Source: Alishewanella jeotgali KCTC 22429 (GTDB lineage Bacteria > Pseudomonadota > Gammaproteobacteria > Enterobacterales > Alteromonadaceae). From it: a stretch of 64,000 nt of DNA. The notes under the pieces are model-generated. The model had not been told where the DNA came from. It saw nothing but the letters and a program-made list of their open reading frames with translations, and searched no databases. Location: positions 62,001 through 126,000 of the forward strand of contig NZ_AHTH01000045.1 in NCBI RefSeq assembly GCF_000245735.1, in the 5' to 3' direction. Shown one piece after another: positions 19,715 to 31,372 of the stretch (position 1 is the first letter of the stretch; each line of letters opens with the position of its first letter). A program made the translations under genes and the position numbers.

Positions 19715-21043
19715 ATGGTAAGCCTGTATATAGCCAAAGCTAAACCAAGCCGCCTTGGCCAGCAAATTAAGTTGCAAATTGACAACCTGGACTATGAAGC
19801 TAACGGCATCAGCCGTTATCAGCAAAAAATTGCTTTTGTCAGTGGTGCTCTGCCGGGTGAGCAGGTGCTGGCCAGTGTTACTGAAGATAAAGCCGATTAT
19901 TTAAAAGCCCGTACCATTAAAGTGCTACAACAGAGCGCGGAGCGGGTTGAACCTTTTTGTCCGAGTTTCACGCGCTGTGGTGGTTGCCAGCTGCAATACC
20001 TGAGTGCGGAGCAACAGCGCTTATATAAGCAGCAAGGAGTACAGGCACTACTTTGTCATCAGTTAGGCTTGCAGACTTTACCCTGGCAGCCAATGCTAAG
20101 TGCCGCTGACCGACACTACCGGCGCAAAGCGCGCATCGGGCTGTGGTATGACAAAAAGCAACGTCAACTTACCGTGGGTTTTCGCCAGGCAGGCAGTAAG
20201 CAACTGGCTGAAGTAACACATTGTGATGTGTTGGCAGCGCCGCTACAGCCCATTTTTGCCACCTTAAAACAGGTTGTGCCAAGGTTAAGTCGGCCCGAGT
20301 CGGTGACGCACGCTGAAGTGATTCTGGCCGACGAGCAGCCAGTTGTGGTGATCCGCCATGTCGCCGCCATGACGGCAGCTGAGCAACAAGCCTTTGTCAG
20401 CGTTTGGCCAGATGCCAGCTGGTATGGTGAAGCTGAGCCTGGAAAATTTACCAGCTGGCAAAATGCCGACCAGCCACTGCGCTATACCCTGGCAGAGCAG
20501 GGAATTAGCTTAGAGTTTGCCGCCGATGATTTTATTCAGGTTAACACTGACGTCAATCAGTTACTGGTCAGTCAGGCTGTCGCCTGGCTGGCTCCGACCG
20601 CCGAAGATACGATTCTCGATCTGTATGCCGGCATGGGTAACTTTAGTCTGGCGCTGGCGAAAAGTGCTAAATTAGTGCATGGCGTGGAAGGCTTGTCCAA
20701 AATGGTGCAACAGGCTACTGAGAATGCGCAATTAAATCAGTTGCAAAATGTGCATTTCTGGCAAGCTGATTTACATCTGCCCTGGGGCAAAGCCGCCTGG
20801 AACCAACCCATTTATCAAAAAGTACTGTTGGATCCGGCCCGCGCTGGCGCTGAAGGGGCGGTAACACAACTGTTGGCATTGAAACCGGCACAGATATTGT
20901 ACGTCTCCTGTAACCCGGCTACTTTCGCCCGCGATGCGAAGGTGCTGCTGGCAGCCGGCTATCAGTTGCAAAAACTGGCTGGGGTAGATATGTTTCCGCA
21001 TACCGCGCATTTGGAACTTATGGCGTTGTTCAGTCGTCAATAG
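19715..21043 (+). CDS. rlmD: 23S rRNA (uracil-1939-C5)-methyltransferase RlmD
   Basis: This SAM-dependent RNA methyltransferase, formerly RumA, has an N-terminal TRAM domain, a 4Fe-4S cluster site with cysteines in CPSFTRCGGCQLQYL and in VTHCDVL, and a Rossmann methyltransferase domain (LDLYAGMGNFSLALAK). The catalytic cysteine is in YVSCNPATFARD. It has 442 residues (E. coli 433). It is divergent from barA with 82 bp between starts and is followed by relA, matching the E. coli barA-rlmD-relA-mazG order. Confidence 0.96.
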   Translation: MVSLYIAKAKPSRLGQQIKLQIDNLDYEANGISRYQQKIAFVSGALPGEQVLASVTEDKADYLKARTIKVLQQSAERVEPFCPSFTRCGGCQLQYLSAEQQRLYKQQGVQALLCHQLGLQTLPWQPMLSAADRHYRRKARIGLWYDKKQRQLTVGFRQAGSKQLAEVTHCDVLAAPLQPIFATLKQVVPRLSRPESVTHAEVILADEQPVVVIRHVAAMTAAEQQAFVSVWPDASWYGEAEPGKFTSWQNADQPLRYTLAEQGISLEFAADDFIQVNTDVNQLLVSQAVAWLAPTAEDTILDLYAGMGNFSLALAKSAKLVHGVEGLSKMVQQATENAQLNQLQNVHFWQADLHLPWGKAAWNQPIYQKVLLDPARAGAEGAVTQLLALKPAQILYVSCNPATFARDAKVLLAAGYQLQKLAGVDMFPHTAHLELMALFSRQ

Positions 21044-21079
21044 CCTGAGACTCGCCGGGGCACTAGCAGAGGAAAAAAC

Positions 21080-23275
21080 ATGGTCAGGGTACGTCAGTCA
21101 CATAGTCATGGTTATCACGGTGGCGAAACCTTTGAGTGGTTGTGCTCGCTGGGCTTGACGGAAAAAAAGATTGAATCGCTGCTCGACACTGCGACCTGGT
21201 TGAAACAATTACAGCTGGATGATGATAATCCGCAAGTGCGTACCGGTTGGGATATGGTTGAGATCCTGGCAGAGCTGCGGATGGATCAGGACTCTTTGGT
21301 AGCAGCACTGTTATTTCCGGTTTTTGAAGCCAATTTACTGAGCTTACCGACGATTGAAGATCAGGTTAATCCTGCCGTATCAGGTTTGTTAACGTCCGTG
21401 CAGCAGATGGCTGCGATCCGCACCATTCCGTTGAGTGTGCGTCAAAATAACGATGGTCAGCAAGCGGATACGCTACGCCGGATGTTGTTGGCGATGGTCG
21501 AAGACGTGCGGGCCGTTGTGATTAAACTGGCTGCGCAAATCTGTTATTTACGTGATGTCAAAAATGCGGATGAAGAAACCCGGGTTCTGGCGGCGAAAGA
21601 GACCAATGCCATCTTCGCGCCGCTGGCCAACCGGCTGGGAATTGGTCAGTTAAAGTGGGAGCTGGAAGATCTGGCGTTCCGTTACCTGCATCCGCAAACC
21701 TATAAGCAAATCGCCAGTTTACTGGAAGAACGGCGCCTGGATCGCGAGCAGTATATGCAGGAGTTCGTTGCCAGCGTACGGCAAAAAATGCAGGATGCCA
21801 ATTTACAAGCCGAAGTGTATGGCCGGCCAAAGCATATTTTCAGTATCTGGAAAAAGATGCAGAAGAAGCAGCTGTCTTTTGATCAGCTGTACGATATCCG
21901 GGCCGTGCGGATTGTTACCGAACGGGTGCAGGATTGTTATGCTGCACTCGGGTTAGTACATACCAGCTGGCGCCATCTGCCAAAAGAATTTGACGACTAC
22001 ATCGCCACGCCAAAACAAAATGGCTATCAGTCGATCCACACCGTGGTATTGGGACCACAGGGCCGGCCGATTGAAATTCAGATCCGCACCCGGCAGATGC
22101 ACGAAGATGCTGAGCTGGGAGTGGCAGCACACTGGCGTTACAAAGAGGGCGCTACGGCTGGTCGTACTGCTGCTAACGATGAAAAAATAGGTTGGTTACG
22201 TAAGTTGCTGCAGTGGCAGGAAGATCTGGCAGAAGGCACGGATCTGGTAGAAGAACTACGTAATCAGGTGATTGAAGATCGGGTCTATGTGTTTACCCCC
22301 AAGGGTGACATTGTTGATTTGCCAATGGGGTCAACGCCGCTGGATTTTGCTTACTATATCCATTCTAACGTCGGGCATCGCTGTATTGGCGCCAAAATCT
22401 CCGGCCGCATTGTACCCTTTACTTATCAGCTAAAAACCGGCGATCAGGTTGAAATTTTAACCGGCCGTGAACCTAACCCGAGTCGTGACTGGCTAAACCC
22501 GAATTTGGGCTATCTGAAATCCAGCCGCGCCCGCTCGAAGGTACAATACTGGTTCCGGTTACAGGATCGCGATAAAAATCTGGCCGCCGGCCGCGAGTTG
22601 TTGGATGCTGAATTATCGCGACTTAATCTGGTGCTGGAGCATCCGACGAAAGTTATTGCTCGCTTTAATGTGAATAGCATGGACGAGTTACTGGTCGGCA
22701 TTGGTGGCGGAGAGATCAAGGTCACCCAGGTGGTGCACTTTATTCAAAGCCAGCAACCCAAGCATGAATTACCAGAAATTGATCCGCGTTTAAAAACCAA
22801 GCCACTGTCACAAAATAAAGCCAAGAGTGATGTGATAGTGCAGGGCGTCGGTAACTTGCTGAGCCATATGGCTGGTTGCTGTCATCCGCTGCCGGGCGAT
22901 GCCATTATCGGCTATATCACTCAGGGCCGCGGTATCGCCATTCACCGCGATGACTGTGAACAGTTTAAACTGCTGCAGGACGCCCAGCCAGAGCGGGTGG
23001 TTGAAGCCACCTGGGGCGACAAGTATGCCTCCGGCTATGAGGTGGATATTCGTATTGTCGCGCATGACCGTAATGGCTTGTTGCGAGACATCACCAGCAT
23101 CCTGGCGAATGAAAAAGCTAACGTCACCAAGATGAGCAGCAGTTCGGATATTAAAGAGCAAACGGCGGTCATTAATATGACGATGGAGCTGTATAATCTG
23201 GACTCGTTGAACAAACTGCTGAGTAAAATCAGTCAGATTGACGATGTTATTGAAGCCAAACGCTTTCATCATTAG
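21080..23275 (+). CDS. relA: GTP pyrophosphokinase RelA
   Basis: This 731-residue protein is the ribosome-associated (p)ppGpp synthetase of the stringent response. The N-terminal hydrolase-like HD domain is degenerate as in other RelA proteins. The synthetase domain (GRPKHIFSIWKKMQKK, YDIRAVRIV, DDYIATPKQNGYQSIHT) is intact. TGS (RVYVFTPKGDIVDLP), a zinc-finger-like segment (HMAGCCHPLPGD) and a C-terminal ACT domain follow. The length fits the RelA family (E. coli 744). mazG follows 8 bp later. Confidence 0.97.
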   Translation: MVRVRQSHSHGYHGGETFEWLCSLGLTEKKIESLLDTATWLKQLQLDDDNPQVRTGWDMVEILAELRMDQDSLVAALLFPVFEANLLSLPTIEDQVNPAVSGLLTSVQQMAAIRTIPLSVRQNNDGQQADTLRRMLLAMVEDVRAVVIKLAAQICYLRDVKNADEETRVLAAKETNAIFAPLANRLGIGQLKWELEDLAFRYLHPQTYKQIASLLEERRLDREQYMQEFVASVRQKMQDANLQAEVYGRPKHIFSIWKKMQKKQLSFDQLYDIRAVRIVTERVQDCYAALGLVHTSWRHLPKEFDDYIATPKQNGYQSIHTVVLGPQGRPIEIQIRTRQMHEDAELGVAAHWRYKEGATAGRTAANDEKIGWLRKLLQWQEDLAEGTDLVEELRNQVIEDRVYVFTPKGDIVDLPMGSTPLDFAYYIHSNVGHRCIGAKISGRIVPFTYQLKTGDQVEILTGREPNPSRDWLNPNLGYLKSSRARSKVQYWFRLQDRDKNLAAGRELLDAELSRLNLVLEHPTKVIARFNVNSMDELLVGIGGGEIKVTQVVHFIQSQQPKHELPEIDPRLKTKPLSQNKAKSDVIVQGVGNLLSHMAGCCHPLPGDAIIGYITQGRGIAIHRDDCEQFKLLQDAQPERVVEATWGDKYASGYEVDIRIVAHDRNGLLRDITSILANEKANVTKMSSSSDIKEQTAVINMTMELYNLDSLNKLLSKISQIDDVIEAKRFHH

Positions 23276-23283
23276 GAATTTTT

Positions 23284-24072
23284 GTGGCAGCACCGATACA
23301 ACGCTTACTGGATATTATGGCCACCCTGCGTGACCCTGAGCGGGGCTGTCCGTGGGATCTAAAGCAAAACTACGCCAGCATTGTGCCCTACACGCTGGAA
23401 GAGGCCTACGAAGTCGCCGATGCCATTAACCGGCAAAGCTTTGCTGAGCTAAAAGATGAACTCGGTGATTTGCTGTTTCAGGTGGTGTTTTATGCCCAGC
23501 TGGCCAAAGAAGATGGCCATTTTCAGTTTAACGATGTGGTAGACAGTATCAGCACTAAGCTGGAGCGGCGGCATCCACATGTATTTGCCAATGCTGCAGG
23601 CACTGTGAATGCCAATAGCGCTGAGCAGGTATTGCAGAATTGGGAAGCACTGAAAAGTGCCGAGCGCCAGCAGCAGGGCCAACACAGTGTACTGGATAAT
23701 ATTCCGCAGAGTTTGCCGGCATTAAGCCGGGCCAATAAGCTACAAAAACGCTGCGCCAATGTCGGTTTTGACTGGCCGGACGTGCAGGGCTGCTGGGATA
23801 AAGTTAAAGAAGAGATCCTCGAAGTGGAGCAAACTGCCAGCGACAGCCCCGAACTGGCAGAAGAGTTGGGTGATCTCATGTTTGCGCTGGTCAATGTGGT
23901 GCGCAAACACAAGCTGGATCCGGAAGCGGTATTGCGTGCGGCCAATAGCAAGTTTGAACGGCGCTTTCGCGCGGTAGAGCAGGCGCTGGCAGCCGCGGGG
24001 AAAACGCCGGCCGACAGTGATCTGGCAGAGATGGAGGCGCTATGGCAACAGGTCAAACAAGATCCCCAGTAA
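23284..24072 (+). CDS. mazG: Nucleoside triphosphate pyrophosphohydrolase MazG
   Basis: This tandem-domain all-alpha NTP pyrophosphohydrolase hydrolyses (d)NTPs to monophosphates and can lower (p)ppGpp levels. The N-terminal signature GCPWDLKQNYASIVPYTLEE and the EELGDLMFAL metal-binding motif of the second domain are both visible. It has 262 residues (E. coli 263). The start is GTG at 23284, 8 bp after relA. No mazEF genes are present in this window. Confidence 0.96.
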   Translation: MAAPIQRLLDIMATLRDPERGCPWDLKQNYASIVPYTLEEAYEVADAINRQSFAELKDELGDLLFQVVFYAQLAKEDGHFQFNDVVDSISTKLERRHPHVFANAAGTVNANSAEQVLQNWEALKSAERQQQGQHSVLDNIPQSLPALSRANKLQKRCANVGFDWPDVQGCWDKVKEEILEVEQTASDSPELAEELGDLMFALVNVVRKHKLDPEAVLRAANSKFERRFRAVEQALAAAGKTPADSDLAEMEALWQQVKQDPQ

Positions 24073-24124
24073 TGCTGGTATTGGCAGCCGGCTTAGAATA
24101 AACCGCAAACTACAGCGCTTTTGA

Positions 24125-24153
24125 TTGAGCGCTGCCTTGCCCTTTGCTATACT
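24125..24153 (+). promoter_or_regulatory. Candidate sigma-70 promoter of pyrG
   Basis: TTGAGC (24125-24130) and TATACT (24148-24153) are separated by 17 bp, about 120 bp upstream of pyrG. This is a reasonable housekeeping promoter in the only sizeable gap (199 bp) of the relA-eno stretch. It leaves a moderately long leader whose T/C-rich and GGCAATACCGC-containing segments show no clear known regulatory motif. Confidence 0.45.
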
Positions 24154-24244
24154 TTCCTCCCGTCCTGATACCAAACGCTCTTTACCTTAGCTGTACTGTT
24201 GCCAGTATTGGCAATACCGCTTTTGGCATGGTGGTTTGGTCTAA

Positions 24245-25909
<1,665 letters not shown>

Positions 25910-25918
25910 CGGATCTGA

Positions 25919-27262
<1,344 letters not shown>

Positions 27263-27274
27263 TTGACTGTCATC

Positions 27275-27297
27275 GGGCCACAATAGTGGCCCTTTTT
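27275..27297 (+). terminator. Intrinsic terminator after eno
   Basis: The stem GGGCCAC / GTGGCCC (27275-27281 with 27286-27292) has a 4-base AATA loop and is followed by TTTTT. It lies 12 bp after the eno stop codon. Confidence 0.88.
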
Positions 27298-27369
27298 GAT
27301 CCAGTGCAGTAAGGCGCCCGTTCGGTGTTGTTATAATTTTAACTTCTACGGGTCATCTAAGGTCGCACT

Positions 27370-27945
27370 ATGAAACTCGTGCTTAGTTTTACGTTTAGTC
27401 TGCTGCTGATGCTACCCAATATCGGTCACTCGCGACAGCCGTTGATTGCCGAAGTTGATTTAACGCTGATTACAGTCGAAGGGGTGCAATTGGGGATGGC
27501 GCAGGAACTGGTCCGAAGTATATTGCAACAGCGCTACAATGCGGAAGGGAGTACAGAAATTCTGCGCGCTGGTGTGCAATGTGATAAACAGCAATGTATG
27601 GCAACAGCGGTAGGTGCAGAGTTGCAGGAATTGCTACACGCGCAGTTTAACGCCCAGGGTGAATTAAACTGGCTTATTATACAACGACGCTATAAAGGCG
27701 GTGGTTCACCAGAGGAATGCTTACGCCAGGCCGAACAACAAATTGAGACCTTGCTGCAGCAGTATAGCCCGGATAATCCGCAGCGCCGTTATCGACAGCA
27801 TAGTGTCAGTTTAATGCTAAACAAAGCCGGACATCCGGATCCGGCTGAGAATAATATGTATGGTTTTCGGGCGCTGATCAAATGTGATCCTTTAGCTAAG
27901 GGGACTGCTGAAGCTGAATTTGAGCTACGCGACAACAGTCGGTGA
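27370..27945 (+). CDS. Exported protein of unknown function
   Basis: I do not recognise this 191-residue protein. It starts with a signal peptide (MKLVLSFTFSLLLMLPNIGHS, cleavage probable after it). The mature part is hydrophilic with four cysteines (QCDKQQCMA, EECLRQA, IKCDPL), which could form two disulfides in the periplasm. A TATAAT hexamer lies about 33 bp upstream of the ATG. It stands alone between eno and the oppositely oriented gdx, whose stop is 1 bp beyond its own. Function cannot be inferred from context. Confidence 0.7.
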   Translation: MKLVLSFTFSLLLMLPNIGHSRQPLIAEVDLTLITVEGVQLGMAQELVRSILQQRYNAEGSTEILRAGVQCDKQQCMATAVGAELQELLHAQFNAQGELNWLIIQRRYKGGGSPEECLRQAEQQIETLLQQYSPDNPQRRYRQHSVSLMLNKAGHPDPAENNMYGFRALIKCDPLAKGTAEAEFELRDNSR

Positions 27946-27946
27946 T

Positions 27947-28261
27947 TTAACTCGTCAACTTGAGGCCGACAATTCCCAGTAAAATCAGCAGAATACTCGC
28001 AACTTTTAACACACTTAAGCTTTCGCCATACAACCAGGCGCCAAAAATTACCGTACCCACGACCCCAATACCGACCCAGACTGAGTAAGCTATGCCGAGT
28101 GGCAAGGTGCGCAGTGCTTGTCCCAGTAGCACAAAACTGGCAATCATCGCGGCAAGCGTTATAACACTGGGCCAGGGTTTGGTAAAACCAGCCGTATATT
28201 TCAGGCCAATAGCCCAGACGATTTCCAATAAGCCGGCGAGAAATAAGATAAGCCATGCCAT
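27947..28261 (-). CDS. gdx: Guanidinium exporter of the SMR family (Gdx/SugE)
   Basis: This 104-residue small multidrug-resistance protein has four membrane helices. The conserved glutamate is in GLLEIVWAIGLKYTAG (E13), and the sequence WAIGLK and the absence of QacE/EmrE-type features place it with SugE/Gdx, whose physiological substrate is guanidinium exported against protons. The assignment is strongly supported by the guanidine-II riboswitch immediately upstream. The ATG at 28261 lies inside a predicted hairpin that holds its Shine-Dalgarno sequence in the loop. Confidence 0.9.
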   Translation of the reverse strand: MAWLILFLAGLLEIVWAIGLKYTAGFTKPWPSVITLAAMIASFVLLGQALRTLPLGIAYSVWVGIGVVGTVIFGAWLYGESLSVLKVASILLILLGIVGLKLTS

Positions 28262-28323
28262 AACAGTAACCTCTTGTTATGGGGCCGTCCCCGAATGAAA
28301 GAATGCACTGGGGTCGTCCCCAG
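28258..28323 (-). promoter_or_regulatory. Guanidine-II (mini-ykkC) riboswitch with SD-sequestering hairpin
   Basis: On the minus strand two short hairpins with the diagnostic ACGR loops are present: CTGGGG-ACGA-CCCCAG (28323 to 28308) and GGGG-ACGG-CCCC (28292 to 28281), separated by 15 nt. This is the defining architecture of the guanidine-II class. Just downstream, CCAUAACA and UGUUAUGG form an 8-bp stem with the AGAGG Shine-Dalgarno in the loop and the start codon in the 3' arm. The first two bases of that stem are the last two of the second riboswitch hairpin, so the two structures compete. Expected effect (inference): guanidinium stabilises the ACGR hairpins, freeing translation of gdx. 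Confidence 0.93.
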
Positions 28324-28363
28324 CCAGCACAAAGTTTAGCAACCCCCAGATCCGGGTGCAAGC

Positions 28364-28876
28364 CTAGCTGATTTCCGCCAGATGGCTCTGTAAGTGCAGA
28401 TAATGCACACTGTAATACTGTGCCTTAGTCAGGCTACCATAGGCAAAATGCGGTGCTAGCGGGCCTTGCCAGTTGATAAATTGTTGCAGCTCAAAAGTCA
28501 GCTCACGCAGTGCCACATCATTCGGTAGTTCCGGGATTAACGCCGGCGCGCCGGGGATGGGTTGATCCAGTGGGTGATGCATACTGCCGGACGCAGCAAA
28601 TAAATTCAGTGCCAGTTTGCCGGCAGTATTTTGGAATAACGCGGAATAGGCTTGCGGGTAACCGCTGAGCGAATAGCGGATACTTTGCGCGCAGTGTTGC
28701 AAAATCTCGCTGACAGTCCAATTGCCCGAACTTTGCAAGGCGTCAGGCTTCAGCGCCCGTAATTGTGTCAGTAGCTGCTGTAACGGATAGGGCCGGATGG
28801 TCGCGGTAAGTTTGGCGCCAAGTACCACCACGATCGGGGTCCAGGCAGCCGCGGTAAGAAATTGACGTCGATTCAT
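28364..28876 (-). CDS. Tat-exported DUF1569 protein (DinB-like fold)
   Basis: This 170-residue protein begins MNRRQFLTAAAW, a twin-arginine-type leader with a single hydrophobic segment up to about residue 26. The body (WTVSEILQHCAQSIRYSLSGY, MHHPLDQP, YGSLTKAQYYSVHYLHLQSHL) matches the DUF1569 family, which has a DinB-like four-helix bundle with three metal-binding histidines; histidines are present at the corresponding positions. The biochemical role of DUF1569 proteins is not known. It is transcribed toward the riboswitch-gdx unit but is separated from it by the riboswitch. Confidence 0.7.
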   Translation of the reverse strand: MNRRQFLTAAAWTPIVVVLGAKLTATIRPYPLQQLLTQLRALKPDALQSSGNWTVSEILQHCAQSIRYSLSGYPQAYSALFQNTAGKLALNLFAASGSMHHPLDQPIPGAPALIPELPNDVALRELTFELQQFINWQGPLAPHFAYGSLTKAQYYSVHYLHLQSHLAEIS

Positions 28877-28941
28877 GCAGCTTTTGGCAAAAAGGGTTCA
28901 GGCCGTTAAACTAGCCTTTTCTGTCGGAGTCGTCCAGTATC

Positions 28942-29164
28942 GTGTCTGAGAATCTTTCATTATGGCAAAGTTATCGCCGGGCCTTGTTGCGGCCTGCGGG
29001 CGTCCGCAACAAGGCGCTGCTATTGGCACCTTAGCCGGCCATTTTATCTGCCCGGACAAGCGCAGCTGACCAGCGCGCTATTGGATAATGGTCAGCAGCC
29101 GTTTCGGTTAATGCAAGGCGCTCAGCAAAAACCCGTACTTAGCGGCGATATTTTACCGATTTAG
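28942..29164 (+). pseudogene. Possible frameshifted small reading frame
   Basis: This covers most of a 309-bp gap between the DUF1569 gene and the next gene. A GTG at 28942 opens a frame that stops at 29032-29034. The next frame (+1) then reads without stops from before 29024 to a TAG at 29162-29164 and encodes a hydrophilic, plausible stretch ending PVLSGDILPI. One base of indel would join the two into about 74 residues. I do not recognise the product; it may be a remnant or simply chance. Confidence 0.25.
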
Positions 29165-29203
29165 GCTTTTACAAAAATTGAGCGATTGGCTAACATCGCA
29201 GCT

Positions 29204-29857
29204 ATGACCATGACACCCGATGCCCAGCCGCATTTTTGGCAGGTAAGTCCGGATAACCAGACTTACACTGAACTTTGTAACGCTTTATATGAGCGTGAAT
29301 TACTTCGCCTGTCACAAATTCCGGCCGCAGAACTGCCCAGCTTACCGAAAAGGTTAGCCAGCCTGCCTTTTTACATTCGTCGCGCGGCCAGTGCCATAGT
29401 ACGCTACCAGCATGAACTGCAGCTGGATAGTCAGAATGCGTCCTGGTATGGCCGTCAGCTGAGTCAATGTCCGGCTAATAAACAACAGGCGGAGCCGATT
29501 GCCCGTTTTTATCAGAAAGCGGCCAAGCCAGGTTTAATAGTGCCAGTCTATGTTGAAGAGAAAACGCTGGAACATATTATGCTGGACAGTGTCGATGAGG
29601 TAGATGTGCAGCAGCAGCGCTTGCATTGTAATCAACACGGCTGGTTCAGTTTTAGTGGCATGCCACTGGAAGTGAGCAACAGTGACCGCTTTTTACTGAA
29701 GCCTGACAAAACGATGATGGCGGCAGCCTGCTGTGGCCATCAGTGGTTAAACCGGCGGAAAACGGAACCACGACTGCTCAGTTTGCGTGAGCTGTTACTT
29801 GCCAGCCGTTTAAACTGGCGCAACTTTGCCCGGCCACACACGGCACAGAGCAACTGA
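29204..29857 (+). CDS. Conserved-looking protein of unknown function
   Basis: I do not recognise this ~217-residue soluble protein. It has no signal peptide or membrane segment. It is rich in Gln, Leu and Arg, with a CCGHQWLNRRKTEPRLLSLR segment near the C-terminus that could hold a metal. The ATG at 29204 is used; a TTG at 29186 would add six residues, and neither has a strong Shine-Dalgarno. Codon use looks like the neighbouring core genes (rich in CTG, CAG, GCC), arguing for a real gene and against recent transfer. It lies upstream of ftsB on the same strand with a 65-bp gap. Confidence 0.6.
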   Translation: MTMTPDAQPHFWQVSPDNQTYTELCNALYERELLRLSQIPAAELPSLPKRLASLPFYIRRAASAIVRYQHELQLDSQNASWYGRQLSQCPANKQQAEPIARFYQKAAKPGLIVPVYVEEKTLEHIMLDSVDEVDVQQQRLHCNQHGWFSFSGMPLEVSNSDRFLLKPDKTMMAAACCGHQWLNRRKTEPRLLSLRELLLASRLNWRNFARPHTAQSN

Positions 29858-29922
29858 GATATCGCTTTGCACGCAAGCCGGCAGTCGGCATAATAGTGAA
29901 GGATTAAGCGAAGAACAAACGC

Positions 29923-30201
29923 ATGCGAATTTTAATAGGTTTTTTATTGCTGGTGCTTGCCGCCTTACAATACCGGCTCTGGTTCGGCCAGCTGAGTATT
30001 ACTGACTATTTACGCCAGCAAGAGGAAATCGCTACCCAACAAGCCAGTAACCAGGAGCTGATCAAACGCAACCGGATGTTGCTGGCAGATGTAAACGACT
30101 TGCGGCAGGGGCTGGAGGCGATTGAAGAGCGGGCCCGCAACGAATTGGGACTGATCGCTGCTGACGAAGTCTTCTTCCGGATAATCCCACAGGATCCTTA
30201 A
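29923..30201 (+). CDS. ftsB: Cell division protein FtsB
   Basis: This 92-residue bitopic membrane protein is part of the FtsQLB divisome complex. It has the N-terminal membrane helix ILIGFLLLVLAALQYRLWFG followed by a leucine-zipper-like coiled coil and the family C-terminus ARNELGLIAADEVFFRII. It overlaps the ispD ATG by 1 bp, and the ftsB-ispD-ispF-truD-surE-pcm order is the classic gammaproteobacterial one. Confidence 0.95.
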   Translation: MRILIGFLLLVLAALQYRLWFGQLSITDYLRQQEEIATQQASNQELIKRNRMLLADVNDLRQGLEAIEERARNELGLIAADEVFFRIIPQDP

Positions 30202-30893
30202 TGGCAGTACAGGCTTTTCCGGCGATTGCCGCAGTGATCCCGGCCGCTGGCGTCGGGCAGCGCATGCAGGCCGACAAACCGAAACAATATCTGCGTCTGC
30301 ATGGCAAAACGGTGTTAGAACATAGTGTCAGGCCTTTGCTGGCGCTGGAGGCAGTAACTGCCTGTTATCTGGCACTGAGTGAGCAAGACCCCTATTTTGC
30401 CGCCACCGGTTTAACTGATCCGCGCATCGTGCGGGTCAATGGCGGCAGTGAGCGGGTGCATTCGGTGTTCAATGCGCTGCAACAGATTGATGCTGCACGT
30501 TACCCCTGGGTGCTGGTGCATGACGCTGCCAGGCCTTTGGTCAGAGTCAGTGATATTCAACTGTTAATTGAGCGTTGTCTGGCAGCCGGACATGGCGGCA
30601 TTCTGGCGACCCCGGTGCGTGATACCATGAAGCGTGGCCGGCAGCAAGTTAACTGCACGGTAGATCGGACCGATCTCTGGCATGCCCTGACACCGCAATT
30701 TTTCCCAACCGCCGCGCTGAGACAAGCTATTGCTGGCGCGCTGGCAGCCGGGGTAGCGGTGACCGATGAAGCCTCGGCGATGGAGTGGGCACAGCAACCG
30801 GTATTACTGGTGGAAGGCCATAGTGATAATCTGAAAATTACCCGGCCGGCAGATCTGCAACTGGCGGCCTTTTATCTGGAGCAACCTCGATAA
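30201..30893 (+). CDS. ispD: 2-C-methyl-D-erythritol 4-phosphate cytidylyltransferase
   Basis: This enzyme of the MEP isoprenoid pathway transfers CMP from CTP to methylerythritol phosphate. The nucleotide-binding N-terminus [18 protein letters not shown], the central [11 protein letters not shown] and the C-terminal [10 protein letters not shown] are typical. It has 230 residues (E. coli 236). It is joined by 1-bp overlaps to ftsB before and ispF after. Confidence 0.97.
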   Translation: MAVQAFPAIAAVIPAAGVGQRMQADKPKQYLRLHGKTVLEHSVRPLLALEAVTACYLALSEQDPYFAATGLTDPRIVRVNGGSERVHSVFNALQQIDAARYPWVLVHDAARPLVRVSDIQLLIERCLAAGHGGILATPVRDTMKRGRQQVNCTVDRTDLWHALTPQFFPTAALRQAIAGALAAGVAVTDEASAMEWAQQPVLLVEGHSDNLKITRPADLQLAAFYLEQPR

Positions 30894-31372
30894 TGACAAT
30901 CCGCATTGGCCACGGCTTTGATGTCCATGCTTTCGGTGGTGAAGGCCCGGTCACCCTCGGGGGCGTACAAATTGACTATCCGCAAGGCCTGATTGCACAC
31001 TCGGACGGCGATGTTGTGTTACATGCCTTGTCCGATGCGCTGCTGGGCGCACTGGCGCTTGGCGATATTGGGCACCATTTTCCGGATACCGATGCCGCTT
31101 TTAAAGGTATCGATAGCCGGATCTTATTACGGCGGGTGTTTGCCGAGGTGCAACAACGTGGCTATCAGATCGGCAATCTCGATCTGACCGTGATGGCGCA
31201 GGCCCCGAAGCTGGCACCGCATGTGCACAGCATGCGTGCTTGTATTGCCGCCGATCTGCAGTGTGATATCAGTCAGGTCAATGTAAAGGCGACGACCACC
31301 GAAAAGTTAGGCTTTGTTGGCCGCAAAGAGGGGATCGCAGCGGAAGCGGTGGTGTTGTTGTGTCGTCAATAA
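30893..31372 (+). CDS. ispF: 2-C-methyl-D-erythritol 2,4-cyclodiphosphate synthase
   Basis: This zinc-dependent trimeric enzyme of the MEP pathway converts CDP-methylerythritol 2-phosphate to the cyclodiphosphate. Metal ligands are in [10 protein letters not shown] and the [19 protein letters not shown] segment; the CMP-binding region [18 protein letters not shown] is present. It has 159 residues, as in E. coli. The stop overlaps the truD start (TAATG). Confidence 0.97.
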   Translation: MTIRIGHGFDVHAFGGEGPVTLGGVQIDYPQGLIAHSDGDVVLHALSDALLGALALGDIGHHFPDTDAAFKGIDSRILLRRVFAEVQQRGYQIGNLDLTVMAQAPKLAPHVHSMRACIAADLQCDISQVNVKATTTEKLGFVGRKEGIAAEAVVLLCRQ

